A DNA stretch of 64,000 bases, taken from contig JAEZOB010000024.1 in the NCBI GenBank assembly GCA_023414355.1, forward strand, positions 1 through 64,000, given 5' to 3'. A program made the translations under genes and the position numbers. Position 1 is the first letter of the stretch; every line of letters begins with the position of its first letter. This DNA is from Bacillota bacterium. Its GTDB lineage: Bacteria; Bacillota; Clostridia; Lachnospirales; Lachnospiraceae. Below are positions 33,076 to 41,164 of the stretch, piece after piece. The notes beneath the pieces are model-generated. The model did no database searches. It was not told the DNA's origin and saw nothing but the letters and a program-made list of their open reading frames with translations.

Positions 33076-33285
33076 ATGGCGGACAAGAAAATGAAACTCG
33101 AAGAATCCTTTGAGAAGCTGAATCAAATCCTGGAGGCACTTGAGAAGCCGGATATCGCATTGGAGGATTCCTTTACCTTATATCAGGAGGGTATGAAGCT
33201 GTTGAAGGTTTGTAACGATTCCATCGATAAGGTAGAGAAAGAACTGATTATCTTAAGTGAAAACGGAGAAACCAATGAACTTTGA
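33076..33285 (+). CDS. xseB: Exodeoxyribonuclease VII small subunit
   Basis: 69 residues: KLEESFEKLNQILEALEKPDIALEDSFTLYQEGMKLLKVCND, the two-helix XseB signature. Partner of the XseA coiled coil. GGAG at 33066-33069 favours ATG 33076 (33064 also in frame). It overlaps ispA by 11 bp. Confidence 0.95.
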   Translation: MADKKMKLEESFEKLNQILEALEKPDIALEDSFTLYQEGMKLLKVCNDSIDKVEKELIILSENGETNEL

Positions 33286-34189
33286 GCAGGAAATGCAGCA
33301 AAGAGTAAAAGAAATTGAAGATATCCTGGTGTATTACAGTCCTAAGGAGGAAGGGTTCCAGAAGCTGATCATGGAGGCAATGAATTACAGCCTGATGGCA
33401 GGAGGAAAACGTCTGCGTCCTTTGCTGATGCAGGAGACCTTCGTGCTTTTCGGCGGTCAGAATAGAGAAATCCTGACACCCTTTATGGCAGCGCTGGAAA
33501 TGATACACACCTATTCGCTGGTGCATGATGATCTGCCCGCGATGGATAATGATGAATACCGCAGAGGCAGGAAAACAACGCATGTAGTATATGGAGAAGC
33601 GATGGGCATTCTGGCAGGGGATGGCCTGCTTAATTATGCTTTTGAGACAGCGACGAGAGCTTTTGATGCAGCAGAACACGGTACTGCTGATCAGTGTGAA
33701 TTATATCAAAGGATCGCAGGAGCCCTCCAGATCCTGGCACGAAAGGCCGGTATCCACGGAATGATCGGTGGACAGGTCATTGATATCGAACAGTGTGAAG
33801 GGGAACCGTCACGGAACCGATTAGACCATATGTATCGTCTAAAGACCGGAGCACTAATCGAAGCCGCCATGATGATCGGAGCCATTCTGGCCGGAGCCGG
33901 ACAGCAGGATATCGACGGGATAGAGCAGATCGCAGGAGATATCGGCCTTGCGTTTCAGATCAAAGATGATATCCTGGATGTCACCAGTACCCCGGAAGTG
34001 CTGGGTAAACCGGTACACAGCGATGAGAAAAACGAGAAAATTACCTATGTATCTCTGATGGACGTAAATAAGGCAGAGACAGAGGTATTAAGTATATCGA
34101 ACAGGGCAATGGAGGCGTATGATATGCTGCCCTGTCAGAATGAGTTTCTTCGATTATTAATCGGCAGATTAATTTACAGGGTAAATTAA
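33275..34189 (+). CDS. ispA: Polyprenyl (geranyl/farnesyl) diphosphate synthase
   Basis: Trans-isoprenyl diphosphate synthase condensing IPP with allylic diphosphates. 304 residues with GGKRLRPLL, first Asp-rich motif DDLPAMDND, GQVIDIE, KTGALIEAAMMIGAILAG and second Asp-rich motif DDILD. Alanine and methionine (ALEMIHTYSLVHDD) rather than large aromatics precede the first motif at the chain-length positions, consistent with a C15-type product. The C-terminus after AYDMLPCQN is short and ends IGRLIYRVN. Translated from ATG 33275, inside xseB, in coupling with it. Confidence 0.95.
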   Translation: MNFEQEMQQRVKEIEDILVYYSPKEEGFQKLIMEAMNYSLMAGGKRLRPLLMQETFVLFGGQNREILTPFMAALEMIHTYSLVHDDLPAMDNDEYRRGRKTTHVVYGEAMGILAGDGLLNYAFETATRAFDAAEHGTADQCELYQRIAGALQILARKAGIHGMIGGQVIDIEQCEGEPSRNRLDHMYRLKTGALIEAAMMIGAILAGAGQQDIDGIEQIAGDIGLAFQIKDDILDVTSTPEVLGKPVHSDEKNEKITYVSLMDVNKAETEVLSISNRAMEAYDMLPCQNEFLRLLIGRLIYRVN

Positions 34190-34218
34190 CATTCCGTTTT
34201 GAAATGAGGTGAAAACGC

Positions 34219-36084
34219 TTGCCAAAGCTACTTGACAGTATCAATCAGGCAAATGACATAAAGAAAATTGATGAACAGAATTTAGATCAATTAGCGGAGG
34301 AGATCCGCAATTTTCTCATACAGAACATCAGCAAGACCGGCGGTCATCTGGCTTCTAACCTTGGTGTGGTAGAGCTTACAATGGCGCTGCATTTATTCTT
34401 AAATTTTCCACAGGATAAGCTGGTCTGGGATGTCGGCCATCAAGCCTATATTCACAAGCTTCTGACGGGAAGAAAAGAGTTATTCTCAACTCTTCGGCAG
34501 ATGGATGGCATCAGCGGATTCCCGAAGATGGAAGAGAGCATGTGCGATTCTTTCGATACAGGTCACAGCTCCACTGCGATTTCGGCAGCGCTGGGTCTGG
34601 TGAAGGCAAGAGATTTAAACGGCAGCAATGACAAGGTTGTGGCCGTACTTGGAGATGGAGCCCTGACCGGAGGCATGGCTTTTGAAGCCTTAAATAATGC
34701 AGGAAGACTGAAGACTAACTTCATCATTGTTTTGAACGATAATAATATGTCCATCTCCGAGAACGTCGGAGGTATGGCAAATTATCTTGCGAAGCTCAGA
34801 ACGAGCTCAAAATATACCGGATTTAAAGAAAATTTTGAAAACACCCTGAACTTAATGCCGGGGGTCGGCAAGGCAATTGTCGATAAACTGAAGCGCTCGA
34901 AGGATGCCATCAAGTATTTTATGATACCGAGCATGTTCTTTGAGGATATGGGTCTGACTTATATCGGACCGATCGACGGTCATGATATCAATCAGCTGAT
35001 GACAGCCTTTCAGGCAGCGGGCAGAGCGAAAAAGGCAGTTGTAATTCATGTCCTTACGAAAAAAGGAAAGGGATATCATCTCGCTGAGAAGTATCCTACA
35101 CGTTATCATAGCGTCGATCCTTTTGAAATACAGAGTGGAAAGCCACTGAAGGCAGAAAAGAACATTTCCTATACCAAGATATTTTCTGATACCATGCTTA
35201 AGCTGGGGAAGGAAAATGACAAGGTTGTAGCGATTACGGCTGCCATGCCCTTTGGTACAGGCTTATATGATTTCAGTAAGCAATTCCCGAATCGGTTTTT
35301 TGATGTGGGTATTGCTGAGCAACATGCGGTAACCTTTGCCGCGGGATTGGCCATGGGCGGCTACCGCCCTGTTGTGGCAATCTACTCAACCTTCCTACAG
35401 CGTTCCTATGATCAGATTATTCATGATGTCTGTATCAATAATCTACCGGTCGTATTTGCCATAGACCGTGCAGGTATTACCGGGAGAGACGGAAAGACTC
35501 ATCAGGGAATATTTGATTTGTCCTTCCTGTCACATATCCCGAATTTGACAGTGCTGGCTCCGAAGAATAAGAAAGAACTGGAGGAGATGTTGGCCTATGC
35601 CGTAACCTATCCCGGACCAATCGCAATCCGTTTTCCGAAGGGGGAAGCCTTCCTGGGTCTGAGTGAATATCAGGCTCCGATGGAGTATGGGAAAGCTGAG
35701 ATGCTGCTTCCCGGCTCGGAGGTGGCGATCCTTGCTGCCGGAAGTATGGTAAAGACAGGGCTTCAGGTTGTGGAAGAGCTAAAGACAGCGGGGATAAAAG
35801 CAACTCTGGTGAACGTCAGGTTCATATCACCAATCGATACCGAAATACTGCAAAGTCTGGCTGAGAAGCATAAGATCTATGTTACGCTTGAAGAGAACGT
35901 GAAGAGTGGAGGTTATGGTCAGAAGGTAGCGGATTACCTATGCGAGGCAGGAAGCAACCAGATCAGACTGGTGAATATCGCTGTTCCGGATCAATATATC
36001 GAACATGGCGGAGTAAATGAGCTGCATCAGAGATTTGGTTTAGATGCGAAGACCATTGCAGAAAAAATTAAGAAAGAGCTGTAA
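34219..36084 (+). CDS. dxs: 1-deoxy-D-xylulose-5-phosphate synthase
   Basis: First enzyme of the MEP isoprenoid pathway, condensing pyruvate and glyceraldehyde-3-phosphate with thiamine diphosphate. 621 residues: GGHLASNLGVVELT and VWDVGHQAYIHKLLTGR at the N-terminus, the ThDP motif GDGALTGGMAFEALNNAG with LNDNNMSIS, the transketolase pyrimidine domain with DVGIAEQHAVTFAAGLA and DRAGITGRDGKTHQG, and the C-terminal domain with EENVKSGGYGQKV. TTG start after GAGGTG. Directly after ispA, so isoprenoid supply and chain elongation are coexpressed. Confidence 0.97.
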   Translation: MPKLLDSINQANDIKKIDEQNLDQLAEEIRNFLIQNISKTGGHLASNLGVVELTMALHLFLNFPQDKLVWDVGHQAYIHKLLTGRKELFSTLRQMDGISGFPKMEESMCDSFDTGHSSTAISAALGLVKARDLNGSNDKVVAVLGDGALTGGMAFEALNNAGRLKTNFIIVLNDNNMSISENVGGMANYLAKLRTSSKYTGFKENFENTLNLMPGVGKAIVDKLKRSKDAIKYFMIPSMFFEDMGLTYIGPIDGHDINQLMTAFQAAGRAKKAVVIHVLTKKGKGYHLAEKYPTRYHSVDPFEIQSGKPLKAEKNISYTKIFSDTMLKLGKENDKVVAITAAMPFGTGLYDFSKQFPNRFFDVGIAEQHAVTFAAGLAMGGYRPVVAIYSTFLQRSYDQIIHDVCINNLPVVFAIDRAGITGRDGKTHQGIFDLSFLSHIPNLTVLAPKNKKELEEMLAYAVTYPGPIAIRFPKGEAFLGLSEYQAPMEYGKAEMLLPGSEVAILAAGSMVKTGLQVVEELKTAGIKATLVNVRFISPIDTEILQSLAEKHKIYVTLEENVKSGGYGQKVADYLCEAGSNQIRLVNIAVPDQYIEHGGVNELHQRFGLDAKTIAEKIKKEL

Positions 36085-36086
36085 AG

Positions 36087-36920
36087 ATGAAAGAGCGATT
36101 AGATGTACTTTTAGTGAACAGAAACCTTGCTGAATCCAGAGAAAAGGCGAAAGCCATCATTATGTCAGGTAATGTTTTTGTCGATGGACAGAGAGAAGAT
36201 AAGGCAGGCAGCACCTTCCCCGAGGAGGTCATGATTGAGATTAAGGGCAATCCCCTGCGTTATGTCAGCCGCGGAGGTCTGAAGCTGGAGAAAGCAATGG
36301 ACCATTACGGGATAACGCTTGATGGGAAGGTGTGTATGGATGTCGGCTCTTCTACCGGAGGGTTTACCGATTGTATGCTGCAAAACGGTGCAATCAAGGT
36401 TTATGCCGTGGATGTCGGAACGAACCAGTTAGCCTGGAAGCTTCGTCAAGACGAACGTGTCATCTCTATGGAGAAGACAAATATACGCTACCTCACTCCG
36501 GACCAGATCGGGGATAAGATTGCGTTTGCCTCTATTGATGTCTCTTTTATCTCTTTAACTAAAGTTCTGCAGCCGGTGCGTGAACTGCTGCAGGAGGAAG
36601 GTGAAGTGGTGGCGCTGATCAAACCCCAGTTTGAAGCAGGAAGAGAGAAGGTTGGAAAAAAAGGCGTGGTCCGTGATGTCAAGGTTCATGAGGAGGTTAT
36701 ATTTGCTGTCAGCACTTTCGCAGCTTCCATCGGTTTCGACTGTATTGATTTAGAATTCTCTCCGATCAAGGGACCGGAGGGAAATATTGAATATTTATTA
36801 TATATGAAAAAATTACCTTTTGATATAAATACAAACTCATATAGTAATGGAGCATCAATTATCCCCAAAAAAATAGAGAAAATTGTCGCAGAAGCACATA
36901 ATTCCTTATCTGAAGCATAA
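36087..36920 (+). CDS. tlyA: TlyA-family rRNA cytidine-2'-O-methyltransferase
   Basis: 277 residues with an N-terminal S4 RNA-binding domain (KERLDVLLVNRNLAESREKA, about 1-60) and an FtsJ-like SAM domain (VCMDVGSSTGGFTDCMLQNGA, VDVGTNQLAWKLRQD, ASIDVSFISLTKVL, ALIKPQFEAGREKVGKKGVVRD). The family is also called hemolysin A; in mycobacteria it methylates 16S and 23S rRNA. It starts 2 bp after dxs and keeps the conserved dxs-tlyA neighbourhood. The SD is weak, so translation is likely coupled. Confidence 0.94.
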   Translation: MKERLDVLLVNRNLAESREKAKAIIMSGNVFVDGQREDKAGSTFPEEVMIEIKGNPLRYVSRGGLKLEKAMDHYGITLDGKVCMDVGSSTGGFTDCMLQNGAIKVYAVDVGTNQLAWKLRQDERVISMEKTNIRYLTPDQIGDKIAFASIDVSFISLTKVLQPVRELLQEEGEVVALIKPQFEAGREKVGKKGVVRDVKVHEEVIFAVSTFAASIGFDCIDLEFSPIKGPEGNIEYLLYMKKLPFDINTNSYSNGASIIPKKIEKIVAEAHNSLSEA

Positions 36921-37064
36921 ATAGCAGGGAAAAATTGTATGCTTTTCACGAATATTTATTAGAGGATATTAAATTATATGCATTACACCTTGAAATTAAT
37001 GGAATTCTATGATAAACTTTTGTAAAAGTAAAATATGTTGTCAATTAGGGAGAGTAGCAATCGA

Positions 37065-37934
37065 ATGGACAGCTTTTTAATCATTACGAATAAAGAGAAG
37101 GATATTGATCTGCATTTGACGAAAAAGATTGCTGCTTCTATTGAGAATGCCGGTAAGAGGGTTGTATTGTCGAGCGTATCCTCCGTGCAGGAGGAAAATG
37201 GTCCCGTGGTGATACCGAGTGACGTAGAGTGCGCGATTGTATTGGGCGGTGACGGGACAATCATACAGACAGCGAATGACCTGATGACACATGATATTCC
37301 GATTTTGGGAGTGAATCTAGGTACTCTGGGTTTTCTGGCTGAGGTGGAGGAACATCATATCAATGAGGCACTCGAACGGCTATTTCATAAGGATTACAGA
37401 GTAGAGAGCCGAATTATGATTGAGGGAAATGTGATTAATCATTATGGTCAGAATGAACACGTTGTTCAGATGACCGGTTATGCCCTCAACGATGTGGTAA
37501 TTGCCAGAAAAGGATTTTCTAGAATTATCAGCCTGGGTATCTATGTCAATGACGTGTTGGTTGATAATTTTCGCGGAGACGGAGTGATTATATCAACTCC
37601 GACAGGATCGACAGCATATAACTTGTCAGCAGGAGGACCGCTGGTGCTTGCTCAGGCAAGTGTTATGGTTATAACCCCGATCTGCCCCCATTCCTTAAGC
37701 CCGAGGAGCATTATCGTATCCGCTGCGGATACGATCAAGGTAGTCGTCGGTAAGAGTAAAAAGACACAGGAAGCAGAAGCGATAGCAACCTTTGATGGCA
37801 ACAGGGTAATTGACCTCGGGACGGATGATGTCATTCTAATGAAGAAGGCGAAGTACAGCACACAGCTGATCAAGCTTGACGATACGGGAATATATGAGAT
37901 ACTCCGGTCAAAGCTTGGAAAAGATGGAGACTAA
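37065..37934 (+). CDS. nadK: NAD kinase
   Basis: Makes NADP from NAD and ATP. 289 residues with the signature AIVLGGDGTIIQTAND, LGVNLGTLGFLAEVE, ALNDVVIARKG, the nucleotide-binding GDGVIISTPTGSTAYNLSAGGPLV, TPICPHSLSPRSI, and a C-terminal DGNRVIDL. Codon 1 could be ATG 37035, but GGGAGAG (37048-37054) suits ATG 37065 and the usual N-terminus. Situated between tlyA and argR. Confidence 0.95.
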   Translation: MDSFLIITNKEKDIDLHLTKKIAASIENAGKRVVLSSVSSVQEENGPVVIPSDVECAIVLGGDGTIIQTANDLMTHDIPILGVNLGTLGFLAEVEEHHINEALERLFHKDYRVESRIMIEGNVINHYGQNEHVVQMTGYALNDVVIARKGFSRIISLGIYVNDVLVDNFRGDGVIISTPTGSTAYNLSAGGPLVLAQASVMVITPICPHSLSPRSIIVSAADTIKVVVGKSKKTQEAEAIATFDGNRVIDLGTDDVILMKKAKYSTQLIKLDDTGIYEILRSKLGKDGD

Positions 37935-37972
37935 GTATCTAAAAGACGATAAGAAAGGCATTGGGAAGAAGA

Positions 37973-38428
37973 ATGAAGATCAGCAGACAAAGTAAAATCA
38001 TCGAACTCATCAATAAATATGATATCGAGACCCAGGAAGAGCTGGCTGACCGGTTGATGAAGGACGGTTACAATGTCACTCAGGCGACGGTATCAAGAGA
38101 CATCCGTGAACTGAAGCTTACTAAAGTAGCCGTAGATGGCGGAAGACAGAAATATATTGTTCTTCAGAAGACAGAACCCGGTATGAGTGAGAAATATACC
38201 AGAGTGTTACGAGATGGTTTTGTATCTATGGATATGGCTCAGAATATTATGGTAGTGAAGACAGTTCCGGGAATGGCGATGGCAGTAGCTGCTGCATTGG
38301 ACGCATTGCAGATGAGTAGTATCGTGGGAAGCATCGCAGGTGATGACACAGTAATGTGTGCAATCCGTTCCACCGAAGAGACTGTTCAGGTCATGGAGAA
38401 ACTGAGTAAGTTATTGAATGCGGAGTAA
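37973..38428 (+). CDS. argR: Arginine repressor
   Basis: 151 residues. The N-terminal winged helix (SRQSKIIELINKYDIETQEELADRL, then ATVSRDIRELKLTKV) is followed by the C-terminal oligomerisation and arginine-binding domain (GSIAGDDTVMCAIRS). It controls arginine metabolism when bound to arginine as a hexamer. A TTG at 37961 after AAAGG is an alternative start. In B. subtilis the orthologue ahrC is followed by recN; here recN lies 16 kb away. Confidence 0.95.
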   Translation: MKISRQSKIIELINKYDIETQEELADRLMKDGYNVTQATVSRDIRELKLTKVAVDGGRQKYIVLQKTEPGMSEKYTRVLRDGFVSMDMAQNIMVVKTVPGMAMAVAAALDALQMSSIVGSIAGDDTVMCAIRSTEETVQVMEKLSKLLNAE

Positions 38429-38463
38429 GGTTTGAAAAGCTTTGTTCCTGTAAGACGAGGATA

Positions 38464-38502
38464 GCAGCAGCTGGATTTTAACACTCCGGCTGCTTTTTTC
38501 AC
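38464..38502 (+). terminator. Rho-independent terminator after argR
   Basis: AGCAGCTGG pairs with CCGGCTGCT (one G-U) and is followed by TTTTTT. It ends the xseA-argR transcription unit. Confidence 0.85.
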
Positions 38503-38509
38503 TTTTTTC

Positions 38510-38538
38510 TTGCCGAACTTACGAATAGGTGTTAGAAT
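38510..38538 (+). promoter_or_regulatory. Sigma-A-type promoter of yebC
   Basis: TTGCCG (38510-38515), 17 bp, TAGAAT (38533-38538), immediately after the argR terminator and 53 bp before the yebC start. Confidence 0.7.
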
Positions 38539-38591
38539 AGTTAAGGCTGTTGAAAGCAACAGATTTGATATTGTATATAAGGAGAATGAAG

Positions 38592-39320
38592 ATGTCAGGA
38601 CATTCCAAGTTTGCGAACATAAAACATAAAAAAGAAAAGAACGATTCTGTCAAGGGTAAAATCTTTACGAAGCTTGGCCGTGAAATAGCAGTAGCAGTCA
38701 AGGAAGGCGGCGCTGATCCAAACTCTAACAGCCGTCTGAAGGATATTATTGCAAAAGCAAAGTCCAATAATATGCCCAATGATACCATAGACCGAAGCAT
38801 CAAAAAAGCTGCCGGAGATGCCAACGCAGTGAATTACGAGACAGTAACCTATGAAGGCTATGGCCCGAGCGGAACAGCAATTATCGTTGAGGCACTGACA
38901 GACAACAGAAACAGAACCTCAGGTAATGTGCGCAATGCCTTCACAAAGGGCAACGGCAATGTAGGAGCACAGGGCTGTGTATCCTTTATGTTTGACAGAA
39001 AAGGGCAGATTATCATCGATAAGGAAGAGTGTGACTTGAAAGCTGACGATCTGATGCTTCTGGCACTTGATGCCGGTGCGGAGGACTTTTCAGAAGAAGA
39101 GGACAGCTTTGAGATTCTTACCAATCCCGATGATTTCAGCGTGGTGAGAGAAAGCCTCGAGAAGTCCGGAATCCCCATGGCGCAGGCTGATGTTACCATG
39201 ATCCCTCAGACTTGGGTAGAATTAAAGGATGACAACGACATCAAGATGATGAACAGAATCCTTGACTTACTCGATGAGGATGATGATGTACAGGAAGTCT
39301 GGCATAACTGGGATGAGTAA
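38592..39320 (+). CDS. yebC: YebC/PmpR-family regulator or translation factor
   Basis: 242 residues with the family hallmark MSGHSKFANIKHKKEKNDS, LGREIAVAVKEGGADPNSN, NNMPNDTIDRSIKKAAG, YEGYGPSGTAIIVEALTDN, and the C-terminal LLDEDDDVQEVWHNWDE. Members have been described as DNA-binding regulators and as ribosome-associated proteins that relieve polyproline stalls, which would complement EF-P. AAGGAG (38579-38584) selects ATG 38592. A degenerate copy of its 3' end lies at 40143-41079. Confidence 0.95.
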   Translation: MSGHSKFANIKHKKEKNDSVKGKIFTKLGREIAVAVKEGGADPNSNSRLKDIIAKAKSNNMPNDTIDRSIKKAAGDANAVNYETVTYEGYGPSGTAIIVEALTDNRNRTSGNVRNAFTKGNGNVGAQGCVSFMFDRKGQIIIDKEECDLKADDLMLLALDAGAEDFSEEEDSFEILTNPDDFSVVRESLEKSGIPMAQADVTMIPQTWVELKDDNDIKMMNRILDLLDEDDDVQEVWHNWDE

Positions 39321-39344
39321 GAAATAAGGTTGAATTAAATAATG

Positions 39345-39400
39345 AAATCCCCCTGTCTAATATAGTGATATGCGATCACTATATTAGACAGGGGGATTTT
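39345..39400. terminator. Perfect 25-bp inverted repeat (bidirectional terminator) after yebC
   Basis: The left arm (39345-39369, beginning AAATCCCCCTGTC) and right arm (39375-39399) are perfectly complementary around a 5-nt loop ATGCG, flanked by A and T runs. It can end both yebC and the convergent XRE pseudogene. Such a long perfect palindrome is unusual for a simple terminator. Confidence 0.85.
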
Positions 39401-39494
39401 AAATTTCAGCTACGATAAATAGTAATTTAAGATTTTTCTAATAATAAATAATTTTTATTGTGTTACTAATATGCGTGACAGGTTAGCAGATATT

Positions 39495-39962
39495 TTATTT
39501 GGCTTTTGACTTTATAAAACGAACAAACCATACCGCACATGCAGAACTGCAATAAGCAATTAGCATGCTATACCTGCCGGTTTCAAGACAATAAAAACCG
39601 ATTACAAGGAAAACTGCAATAAATACAAGCATTTTTGGATTAAATAAAGCATTCGTGGCCCGATTAGTTACATTGTCTTCCGTATGAATATATAGCTTGT
39701 CAGAAGCTTCATCGGATATTATCTGTCTGTCAGAGCTAATTTGGTTACTTTCCATATCATCCATGTTTTCCCGAAGTAACTCATCTAGTGAGATGTTAAA
39801 ATAGTCTGCTATTTCGATTAATTTATTTGTTTCGGGATATGTCTGATCCAGTTCCCATTTTGACACGGATTGCCTGCTAACATTCATTACAACTGCAAAT
39901 GCTTCCTGTGATAAAGATCTGGATTTTCGTAATTTTTATATTTTTGATCCTAATGTCATCAT
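39495..39962 (-). pseudogene. XRE-family membrane-linked regulator with premature stop at codon 9
   Basis: On the minus strand GGAGG precedes ATG ATG at 39962, and the frame reads MMTLGSKI, then TAA (39938-39936), then KLRKSRSLSQEAFAVVMNVSRQSVSKWE. That is a normal XRE helix-turn-helix broken by one nonsense codon. The rest is intact: YPETNKLIEIADYFNISLDELLREN, a linker, and two C-terminal TM helices (MLVFIAVFLVIGFYCL, MLIAYCSSACAVWFV), ending at 39495. Restarting at Met26 (39887) would lose HTH helices 1-2 and probably DNA binding. The mutation is a single codon, so it is recent or a sequencing error. Confidence 0.8.
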
Positions 39963-40374
39963 TTACACCTCCAAGTATGATGATAAATGTTTTCCAAATG
40001 TATTACCACCAAGTATCGGTTGAACTATGTCAACTTAAGGTTGCATTTTGAGTATAAATAGGAAATTAAAATAGTTCCTTGTTAATTACCTATAATATCA
40101 CTGGCAATCTATATTTTTAAGTAATCTGATTTTACAGTCCGTAATGTTATTTGATCTCTCAGCTCTTAGTAGGTATATTGTCTAACCTGGATTTCAAAAA
40201 CAAGGACAGAATTTTTGACTTACTTGATGAGGTTGATGTGCAGGAGTTGATGATATACTTGACATATAAAGCTGTAAAACATATTCTACTAGAACCTCTG
40301 TACATCGTCACTGACGGAATGGTATGGAGGTTAATTATGAATTATCAGTCGTAATACTACAGAAATATATAGGA

Positions 40375-40411
40375 AAGAGGAAGTCGACAGTTTGACCGTT
40401 GGCTTCCTCTG
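40375..40411. terminator. Hairpin at the 3' end of the exported coiled-coil gene
   Basis: GAGGAAGTC-GACAGTTTGACCG-TTGGCTTCCTC forms a stem just downstream (minus strand) of the stop codon at 40425. Confidence 0.55.
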
Positions 40412-40424
40412 GATATATCCCTTT

Positions 40425-40889
40425 TTATTTTTTTAAAAGATCTTTAATATACTTTTCCATATCTTTATCTAAGTCAGATTTTATCCTGGCGACATTATTA
40501 TTTATCTTTTCTGTAATCTGCTGTTTTGCTTTATTGTTTTCGTCATTTACAACGGTATCAAACTGCTTCTTTAGATCGCTAGTATAAGCATCAATTTCTT
40601 TTTCAGCTCTAGCAACTTCTTTATTCTTATGAGCTTCTATATCGCTTACGGTTTGCTTTGACGAAGCATCAATGTACTGTTTAAGATCATTAGAGCTATC
40701 TGCTTCAATTTTCGTTACTTCTTGATCAGTAGACAGCATAAAGTATGCTGTTATGGAACTAAAGCCATCTCTAATCAAGTTTATGATATTGGTATTTAAA
40801 GCAGTAGCCGCATAAGCTTGTGTACTCCCCATGAGTGCTAGGACTACTAATAAACTTACAAAAAATTTGTTTTTATGTAATCTTTTCAT
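40425..40889 (-). CDS. Exported coiled-coil protein of unknown function
   Basis: 154 residues. A signal peptide is evident (MKRLHKNK basic start, FFVSLLVVLALMGSTQ core, cleavage after AYA about residue 27). A second moderately hydrophobic stretch (NLIRDGFSSITAYFML) follows, then a highly charged helix of about 100 residues rich in Lys/Asp/Glu/Gln, predicted to form a coiled coil and ending KDMEKYIKDLLKK. It has no cysteine and no anchor. It lies inside the interrupted yebC remnant with its own RBS, so it is probably the cargo of that insertion. Not recognised as a named family. Confidence 0.72.
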   Translation of the reverse strand: MKRLHKNKFFVSLLVVLALMGSTQAYAATALNTNIINLIRDGFSSITAYFMLSTDQEVTKIEADSSNDLKQYIDASSKQTVSDIEAHKNKEVARAEKEIDAYTSDLKKQFDTVVNDENNKAKQQITEKINNNVARIKSDLDKDMEKYIKDLLKK

Positions 40890-41105
40890 TCAATACATCC
40901 TTTCTGTGATATGTTTAGTCAACGATATATTTTTATCACATAATAGGATTGATTATCAATAGTAAAACAATGTAAATAATCTATTCGAGCCAGCTTTATG
41001 CCGAAAATGAGAACATCCTGTCTAATATTAGGTCCAATAAACAGTAGTAACCTCAAGTATATCATAACTGGGATGAATAAGTAGATTAGCTAAGAGAAAT
41101 ATGTG

Positions 41106-41154
41106 AAACTCCTCTGTACTTCGTAGCTATAGCCATGGTATACAGAGGAGTTTT
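41106..41154. terminator. Bidirectional terminator
   Basis: AAACTCCTCTGTA (41106-41118) pairs with TACAGAGGAGTTT (41141-41153), with T and A runs on either side. It serves the convergent amidohydrolase gene. By position it is also the terminator of the yebC remnant. Confidence 0.85.
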
Positions 41155-41164
41155 ATAGTAATCC

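Larger units (their letters stand above)
40143..41079 (+). pseudogene. yebC 3'-end remnant split by an insertion
   Basis: 40143-40249 aligns with the last third of yebC (the nucleotide run TTGACTTACT-GATGAGG and residues RIFDLLDEVDVQE against RILDLLDEDDDVQE). The alignment then breaks off. It resumes at 41054-41079 with codons for VYHNWDE and a stop, against VWHNWDE. About 800 bp lies between the halves. A 13-bp inverted repeat marks the two break points (ATGATATACTTGA 40250-40262; TCAAGTATATCAT 41052-41064). It is followed by a terminator as yebC is. Nothing upstream of 40143 resembles yebC, so this is a fragment. Confidence 0.78.
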
